From Symbiodinium natans (lineage: Eukaryota; Sar; Dinophyceae; Suessiales; Symbiodiniaceae), in contig CAJNDS010000802.1 in assembly GCA_905221605.1 (NCBI GenBank), positions 370,001 through 434,000 on the forward strand: a DNA stretch of 64,000 nt. Reading direction: 5' to 3'. Under the pieces are notes generated by a model. That model saw nothing but the letters and a program-made list of their open reading frames with translations. It ran no database searches and was not told the origin of the DNA. Below are positions 58,219-64,000 of this stretch, piece by piece (positions within the stretch are counted from its first letter, which is position 1; every line of letters starts with the position of its first letter). Position numbers and translations under genes: made by a program.

Positions 58219-59338
58219 GGTAAGGTTCTATGGTCTTGGTTCTCGTGCTGTTCGCTGGCGCGGAGGATGAAGCTGCAGAAGCTCTTGCTGCGCCGGTGCC
58301 TAGGAGCGAAGTGCAAGCGAACCTGGCTCAATGTTGCAGAGTCTGGTAGATGTCGGTAGGGCGAGTTCGGAAGTTTTCGGTATGATCTCAGGCTGGACCC
58401 CACCTGGACTTGGCCTGCAGGTTCTCCAAGAAGACGGCACAGAAGCTGTAATGCACAAGGCTGTTGTGGCTCTGTCTGCTGGTGCACCTGCAGTCTTTGC
58501 CTGCAGTCTGTGCGGCAGGAGCTGCCAGGAAAGGAAGATGTTGTGTGCGCTGAGCAAGTTCAAGCAGCGGGCTCAGAAGTGAGAGCAGCAGGGCGAAGCA
58601 GGGATCGGGCTGCTATTTGGGCTCGGCTCTTTACGCAAGCAAATGCAGTCAAAGGCCAGCGTTTACAATGCCTTGCGCAAGGCATTGTCCAAGAGCCTCT
58701 GCATGGAGCACCCAGAACTCCTCTCCAAAAAACGGAAGGTGCTGACATGCCTACGGCTGCGGTTGGTACCAGTAGTTGTCATCGCGGTGGTCCAATGTGT
58801 GCTTGGGGCTTTGAGCTTTTAGAGTCCCTAGAGTCGAGAGCTGATAGAGCTGGGAGGTGCTCACAGCCCAACTTGCTCGACTCTATGAAGTTGACGTGGT
58901 ACCGTCGTCATCTTCATCCACCCCTTCCTCCTCGAAGTCCTCCTCATCCGAGGCCAGCATGGTGTCAGTGACGCTTCCGAAATTCTCTGGGAGAGATTGT
59001 GAACATGTCACTCAGACCGATCCAGCGCATATGTCTGGGAATCAGCCGGCAGCCCAGCCTGACCTAGCCCATGCAACAACCCGAGTGCAGCCGTGTGCCA
59101 GCCATCTCAAACTCCCATTTGCCTGGCTTGCAGGTTATCACCCCTCGAAAACTTTGCCTTCAAACCATCTTGTGCGGGCATGATGATGCCACTCATGGCC
59201 AGATAACTCGCACAAGACATTGCCAAATGTGAGGGTTGCTTTTATCAAGATGCCGTGGTGCTCCTGCTGATGGCTCCGGCAGCCAATGTCTCGCCAGAGA
59301 GAGTGTTGGATGCGTGGGAGCACCGGCGGTCTCTTTAG
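58219..59338 (+). CDS. unrecognised gene with a serine-rich segment, between SKP1 copies
   Basis: Exon-like pieces in order: FAGAEDEAAEALAAPVPRSE (about 58,250-58,310); QSKASVYNALRKALSKSLCM and EHPELLSKKRK ending at 58,738 with a GT donor; 58,857-58,952, which joins in frame as VLTAQLARLYEVDVVP plus a poly-Ser tract and ends with a GC donor; from 59,134 VITPRKLCLQTILCGHDDAT; and 59,234-59,338 with CFYQDAVVLLLMAPAANVSP and ERVLDAWEHRRSL before TAG. The junction 58,738/58,857/58,952/59,134 keeps one frame and uses AG|G acceptors, so this is very probably a real gene. The last junction is unresolved. The basic stretch SKKRK could serve as a nuclear signal. I do not recognise the family. Confidence 0.55.
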
Positions 59339-60348
59339 AGACCGTGTGTAAACCTTTGTGCATAATCTGAAGTCAACTGATGTTGCGCTTAATTTGGGTT
59401 GTCGCATTCTGCGATGATCTCCGAGCGACTGTTGATTAAGCAGTGCTCATGTGGCTGGACATTCAAGAGCCAGACAGGTAGCACAACTCTGAATGCCCAT
59501 GCTTCACCACAGCTTTTGAGTATCGAAGGACTCTCATCTGATTAATGGCACCTCTGGTTCATTCGCATTCCATGCCATACTCTTTTCTTACCGCTTCGGC
59601 TGCTACACAAAAACTAATGTGCGAGGTCTTGACTCCACAGTCGTTCCACTGTGATAGGCAGCAAGGAGCAGTCCCTAAGCATGGTTTATGTGCAGGACTT
59701 CGACCTTGCACCGTTGGAACTGCTTCGCTACACTTGTGTACCAAGCTGAAGCTGGTTTGTGAGGTGTGTGTAGCGCTGCCTGGCGCAAAACAGTTTTTGC
59801 ACCAGACCTTCAGACTTGCCGGCTGTGTGAAGACAGGAACAGGGTCGCTGTGGTGCAACCTTGGTTCATGTTCTGCCATTTGGCTTGCAGCTCCAGTCCA
59901 AAGCAGAAGTCGCGCGGGAGCCTCAGCCAACTCCTTTCTCAGAATTGGAGGAAACTACGGGATGGCTTGGCATCACAAATTCACCAACATCAGCCAAACC
60001 CAAAGTCAATTCAAAGCCCAACCCGCGTTTGTGATGAAACATATCGATCGCACCATGGCGATGTGTACGATGGGTGTCGATGGGTTGCGTCCCACAGCAT
60101 AAGATGGTTCTCCCCGAAAACTCTTTTTTTGGCGAGCGGCTTGTAGTTGGTGCGGGTGCTGGCACCCCCGTGCCTCCGCCATGCCCCTCCCTTTGTGCAG
60201 CGCAAGCCGCCGCAAAATGAAGAAGTGTCGGGAAGTCTCGAAAATTCTTGGTTGTGTTTCACACTCTTTTTGGAGGTGCTCGGCAGTTCGGGAGTGAGAA
60301 GAGAGAGAGGGTGTGGCGACTGTGGCGAGGCCCGCCACCTCTGCAGCC
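59339..60348. other. spacer before SKP1 copy 2
   Basis: A 185-codon + frame (59,545-60,102) is rich in Cys, Ser, Thr and His, has no recognised motif, and is matched by an open - frame over its first two thirds. It is treated as non-coding. The last 50 bp before ATG 60,349 are the presumed 5' leader of SKP1 copy 2; they share GGCGAC with the leader of no other copy. Confidence 0.3.
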
Positions 60349-61340
60349 ATGGCAGACGACAAGCTGAAGCTGAAGTCCTCGCAGGGCGAAATTTTTGAGG
60401 TCGAGCCCGAGGTGGGGACATGTGGGGACATGCTTTGGCCATTTCGTGTGACGAGACGTAAATCTTACCACGCCTGTAAGTAGCTGGAGGTCGCCACCAT
60501 GTCGACGTTGATCAAGAACATGGTCGAGGAAGCTGTGGGAAGAGGCTGGCTATTTTCTTCTGGTATCTGTCTGGGCAATGGGAACAGGACAGCGGCACCG
60601 ATGAAGAGATCCCTTTGCCCAATGTGAAGACTGCCATTCTGAGCAAGGCGTGTTTTATTCGGCTTCAGCGCGACTCTGGCCACAGTTATAAGCCCAGAAC
60701 GCCAGGTCATCGACTACTGCAAGTACCACAAGGACAACCCGCCCGAGGAGATCCAGAAGCCGCTGAAGAGCACCAACCTGGTGGAGTGCGGCGTGTCGGA
60801 GTGGGACAGCGAGTACGTAAACATCGAGCAGGAGGCACCGCCTGTGGTGCAATGTCCTAAGCAATGTCGCAGCCATTTTGCAGCTCGCCGTATTCACGCC
60901 CAGGTCCTCTTTGAGTTGATCCTCGCGGCCAACTACCTGGACATCAAGAGCCTGCTGGACCTGACCTGCGCGAAGGTTGCCTCCATGATCAAGGGCAAGA
61001 ACACCGAAGAGATTCGCAGCTTGTCTGCACAAGCCCTCGGCGCTTCGCTGCCTTCTTGCTCGAGTCCGTTGGTGAAGGCAAGCAGTTCAACATTGTTAAC
61101 GACTTTACGCCTGAAGAGGAAGCGCAGGTGCCCTCCATTTGTCGAATCTGAGATGTGTGTGTGTGTGTGTGTGTGTGCTTTTTGTGGGGGGGGGGGGGGG
61201 GGGGGGGGGGGGGCGTGGGAGAGGGGTTGGCATGAAGTGCTTAGGCTTGGCTTGTTGCTTTCATGCGACCGAGTATGGGATTTGGTGTTTTTGAATCCCT
61301 TGAGGTCCGCGAGGAGAATCGATGGTGTGAGGATGCCTAG
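60349..61340 (+). CDS. SKP1: SKP1, SCF ubiquitin ligase adaptor (copy 2)
   Basis: Second intact SKP1 gene with the same seven-exon plan: 60,349-60,411; 60,490-60,528; 60,588-60,647; 60,706-60,834; 60,904-61,015; 61,078-61,127; 61,305-61,340. It encodes 162 residues, one fewer than copies 1 and 3 because the start reads MADDKLKLK instead of [20 protein letters not shown], and Glu replaces Asp in IFEVEPE. The rest of the protein matches copy 1 in every residue I could compare. Donors are GT, GA, GC, GC, GC and GT. Intron 4 is 69 bp against 100 bp in the other copies, having lost its middle. Intron 6 carries a (TG)n tract and a run of 28 G. Role as in copy 1. Confidence 0.97.
61154..61213. repeat. 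(TG)12 and G28 homopolymer in intron 6 of SKP1 copy 2
   Basis: (TG)n at 61,154-61,177 is followed by CTTTTTGT and 28 consecutive G at 61,186-61,213, the longest homopolymer in the window. Length may be affected by sequencing error. Confidence 0.95.
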
Positions 61341-61884
61341 AGAGGCGTATAGAGTTCGCCCGGTGCAAATAGGTGCTGTGATGCACGCAGTAATGCGCTG
61401 TCTCGCACCCGTCGACAGGGTTCACCTCAGCCGCAAGAGCTGAGCGCAAGTTCGGAGTGCTGTGCTTGCCATGGATGTGTGATATGGGACAGCGCACGGC
61501 AGCGTCAATTCGGAAACAGCCTTGTCATGCTGAAAACGACTGTTCAGTGCGGCAGAGGTCACAACGGAACACTGCAGTCACATGCAGTCACCTTGTTTGC
61601 TGAGAACCGGGTGGTCGAAGGGTACCAACGGTTGAGGACGCGACATACTGCAAAGTTTTCTCCTTGACTGTGATCCGGCCTGTTGAGCACGCCACTCCAC
61701 TCATCTAGCGAACCACGTTGGACCGCTGCCGTGGAGCATCGCTGTCCGGTCTAGCTGGCTAGATCTTCCAAATTTCTTGTGGAGCCGAGGCCTGGGCCCT
61801 TGCTCTCGTCAGCGAATCACTGCGTGCGAATGCGAGTTGCTGGGATCATGTGACGTTTCAGGCAGCTCCCGGAGTTGGTTTGAC
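61341..61884. other. spacer between SKP1 copies 2 and 3
   Basis: 545 bp without a supported exon. It must contain the 3' end of copy 2 and the 5' leader of copy 3, so the two genes are closely spaced head to tail. Confidence 0.5.
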
Positions 61885-62898
61885 ATGGCGGATGGCGACA
61901 AGCTGAAGCTAAAGTCTTCCCAGGGAGAAATCTTCGAGGTCGATCCTGAGGTCCGGTGCATGTCAAGCTTGAGATGCAGATTGATACCTTGACGGGCCTT
62001 GCACTGGCACCTGTCATCGGCACAGGTGGCTACCATGTCGACCCTCATCAAGAACATGGTTGAGGACACGAGCTGCACCGAACTGGTGCCATGTAGGGAG
62101 GCATCGTTGTCGGAGTCTTGACGAAGCCAGGAGGCCAGCCCTGTTGGGCCTAGAAGGCTCAATGCTACAGCTGTTCGCCGCAGGACAGTGGAACGGACGA
62201 AGAAATCCCACTGCCGAACGTCAAGACAGCGATCCTCAGCAAGGCATTGGCTTTGCGGGTGTCAAGATGTTTCTTTGCATAGCAGGGGGCAGGTTGGAGC
62301 TTGGGCCATGCTTCGGTCATGAGCATGCTTTTGTTCGGTGGAGTTTCATGAAGGTCATCGACTACTGCAAGTACCACAAGGACAACCCGCCCGAGGAGAT
62401 CCAGAAGCCGCTGAAGAGCACCAACCTGGTGGAGTGCGGCGTGTCGGAGTGGGACAGCGAGTACGTAAACATCGAGCAGGAGGCACCGCCCTGTGGTGCA
62501 ATGTCGCCTCATGTTGCCTCGTGCTGGCGACAGCCATGTCGGAGACATTTAGCCATTTAGCAGCTCGCCGTGTCACGCCCAGGTCCTCTTTGAGTTGATC
62601 CTCGCGGCCAACTACCTGGACATCAAGAGCCTGCTGGACCTGACCTGCGCGAAGGTTGCCTCCATGATCAAGGGCAAGAACACCGAAGAGATTCGCAGCT
62701 TGTCTGCACACTGGGCTGAAGCCCCAGTACGGGTTCTCGGCTGCGTCCGCCAGGAAAGCAGTTTAACATCGTGAACGACTTCACCCCCGAAGAGGAGGCG
62801 CAGGCCGTGCAGTCCGAGCCATTCGCATCGATGAGATCCAATAGAGCTTATCCTGAAGTGAGGTTCGTGAAGAGAATCGTTGGTGTGAGGATGCTTAG
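61885..62898 (+). CDS. SKP1: SKP1, SCF ubiquitin ligase adaptor (copy 3)
   Basis: Third intact copy: exons 61,885-61,950; 62,026-62,064; 62,184-62,243; 62,354-62,482; 62,583-62,694; 62,754-62,803; 62,863-62,898 encode 163 residues with start [20 protein letters not shown]. The protein is near-identical to copies 1 and 2. Donors are GT, GA, GC, GC, GC and GC; acceptors are all AG|G. At the exon 5/6 junction the split codon is C|GA instead of C|GC, still Arg. Exon 4, intron 4 and exon 5 are almost identical in DNA to copy 1, whereas exons 1, 2, 3, 6 and 7 differ at many silent sites. Confidence 0.97.
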
Positions 62899-63407
62899 TG
62901 GTGCTTGGTCTGCACCTTGACAGCCTGGGCGTGTGCTCAAAAAGTCTCAAAAACAGCTGTCGCTTCGCAGTTGCTGATGTTGAACAACTGCAATCGCTCC
63001 ATTGTCGGGGTCGGATGGGCCCAAGCGCTGCCTGTCATAGCGCAGGCTTGTTTACATATTCAAACATGAGATACCCGATGCAAAAAAAGACATGTTCGAT
63101 CCACTTGTCACAACCTCAATCAGCATTCAGCAGTCATGTGTGCAGACGTCGTTTTTCTCTGGCACTTTACAATCTTCACTTCTATGATTGTCATCCAGTG
63201 AAGACCTAGTTTCTCAGCAGCTTCACACTAGCAGCTGGGGCCGGCGTGGTCATCCAGCAGAGGCGCTGCAGCAGAGGTTGCTCGGGCCTTCTCTTCTCTA
63301 GGGCGCGCCGCTGCAAAGTGTGCATTCTGTAGCTGTGGGGATGACTTGGGATGACAGTCTGACACTGTGCGCCGGCCCGTCTGGCAGGTGCATGTCAGGA
63401 CTCTGCC
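62899..63407. other. spacer after SKP1 copy 3
   Basis: No exon is supported. A weak + frame at 62,898-63,209 is Ser/His/Cys-rich and not considered coding. The sequence just before 63,408 (GGCAGGTGCATGTCAGGACTCTGCC) would be the 5' leader of the next gene. Confidence 0.4.
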
Positions 63408-64000
63408 ATGGGGGCTCCTCCTGCACAGTTGGCACTGCTCCGCGAGGAGCGGAACTTGGACCACGTCTTCCCACGACTCACTGCATTGTTCATGTCAGCT
63501 TGGGCACCCGGGCAGCACCAATAGCAACTTGCAGGTTGTGGGAGCAGGCTTGCCTGATGATGCGCTGGCCTCGGCGTGGCAACGGTCAGGCCCGATGCCC
63601 ATGACTTGAGTATCCTCATAGACGCTCGATGCGAAACACTTGGAAGGTGGGGACCTAGCTGCCGCAGTGAATCTCCTCCTAGATGCACCGGCACAAGTTT
63701 ATCCGGCGACGGCTTCCAAGACCATCGAGATTGAGCTCCTCGCAGGAAGTCAGTTCCATGATGTTCCATGATACAGGTTGCAGGAAGGTGAGGCCTCTTC
63801 TTCGATTGGGTGTGCTTTGGGACTTTGTGCGGTAAGAACAAACATGAAGCTCTGTCCAACGTTACTGCTGGAAGGGGGCCTGGTTTGCTCATCTCTGCAC
63901 CCACTATCCGATGGGTAGCTAATGCAGCTAATGGAAGTCCACGGACCCAGCTCAGAAGTGTTTCAGCATTCCGCACGCGATGCTCACGGACTACTGCGAA
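63408..64000 (+). CDS. 5' part of a gene with an N-terminal UBA-like domain (partial, runs off the window)
   Basis: ATG 63,408 opens exon 1: MGAPPAQLALLREERNLDHV, then FPRLTALFMS. A GC donor (GCTTGG) and a TTGCAG|G acceptor at 63,535 join it in frame to VVGAGLPDDALAS, and a GC donor with the acceptor at about 63,618 joins to LDAKHLEGGDLAAAVNLLLD, then APAQVYPATASKTIEIELLA and GSQFHDV. The pattern GAGLPDDALA...L...LEGGDLAAAVNLLLD is that of UBA or UBA-like domains (compare the N-terminus of UBX-domain p97 adaptors: helix 3 with GDLxxAVNxxLD). Ubiquitin binding is therefore likely; a UBX-family identity is only a suggestion. Later exons are beyond 63,780 or off the window. Confidence 0.55.

Noticed and set aside
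59545-60102. 185-codon + strand frame before SKP1 copy 2
   Set aside because: No motif, Cys/Ser/Thr-rich, and a - strand frame is equally open over 59,559-59,930.
1-64000. CRISPR arrays, insertion sequences, bacterial operons, rRNA genes, reverse transcriptase or transposase
   Set aside because: None was seen. Repeats here are microsatellites and minisatellites without spacer structure, and no polymerase or integrase motif was found in the readable frames.

Overview
The window reads as nuclear DNA of a peridinin-type dinoflagellate, most likely a member of the Symbiodiniaceae. The evidence is: genes broken into many short exons by introns mostly of 60-110 bp; introns that start with GC or GA more often than GT and end in AG followed by G; a nuclear-encoded, plastid-targeted PsbL; tandem gene copies; nearly all recognisable genes on the + strand; and abundant G/C homopolymers and microsatellites. 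No bacterial operon, tRNA, rRNA, CRISPR array or transposase was recognised.

Layout. About 0.8-11.5 kb holds exons of one large extracellular protein with cadherin-like repeats, a LamG-like domain and a C-terminal membrane helix. 11.5-19.7 kb has no recognised gene, but contains a 22-bp inverted repeat and a CACACGCAGACG-type minisatellite. 19.7-23.3 kb encodes a single-domain voltage-gated cation channel with two EF hands. 24-32 kb has weak exon candidates, including one good EF hand near 31.7 kb. 32-44 kb is repeat-rich and mostly unassigned, with large GA/GAAA/GAA arrays, a short protein exon at 35.4 kb and a Pro/Met-rich reading frame at 40.5-41.5 kb.

The right third is the clearest part. 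44.8-48.1 kb is a CDKAL1-type tRNA methylthiotransferase. 50.4-54.4 kb is a kinesin-14-like motor. A complete, intronless PsbL precursor gene (52.37-52.66 kb) lies between two kinesin exons on the same strand. A possible - strand gene lies at 54.8-56.0 kb. 56.3-62.9 kb holds three intact seven-exon SKP1 genes, the first two separated by an unrelated gene. The window ends inside a gene beginning with a UBA-like domain.

The genes do not form one pathway. SKP1 (SCF ubiquitin ligase adaptor) and the UBA-like protein are both ubiquitin-related; the others serve tRNA modification, microtubule transport, ion flux, photosystem II and the cell surface. Exon limits for SKP1, the methylthiotransferase and much of the kinesin were found by keeping the reading frame across each junction and matching known family sequence, so they are precise. 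Those of the cadherin-like gene and of the unassigned candidates are approximate.
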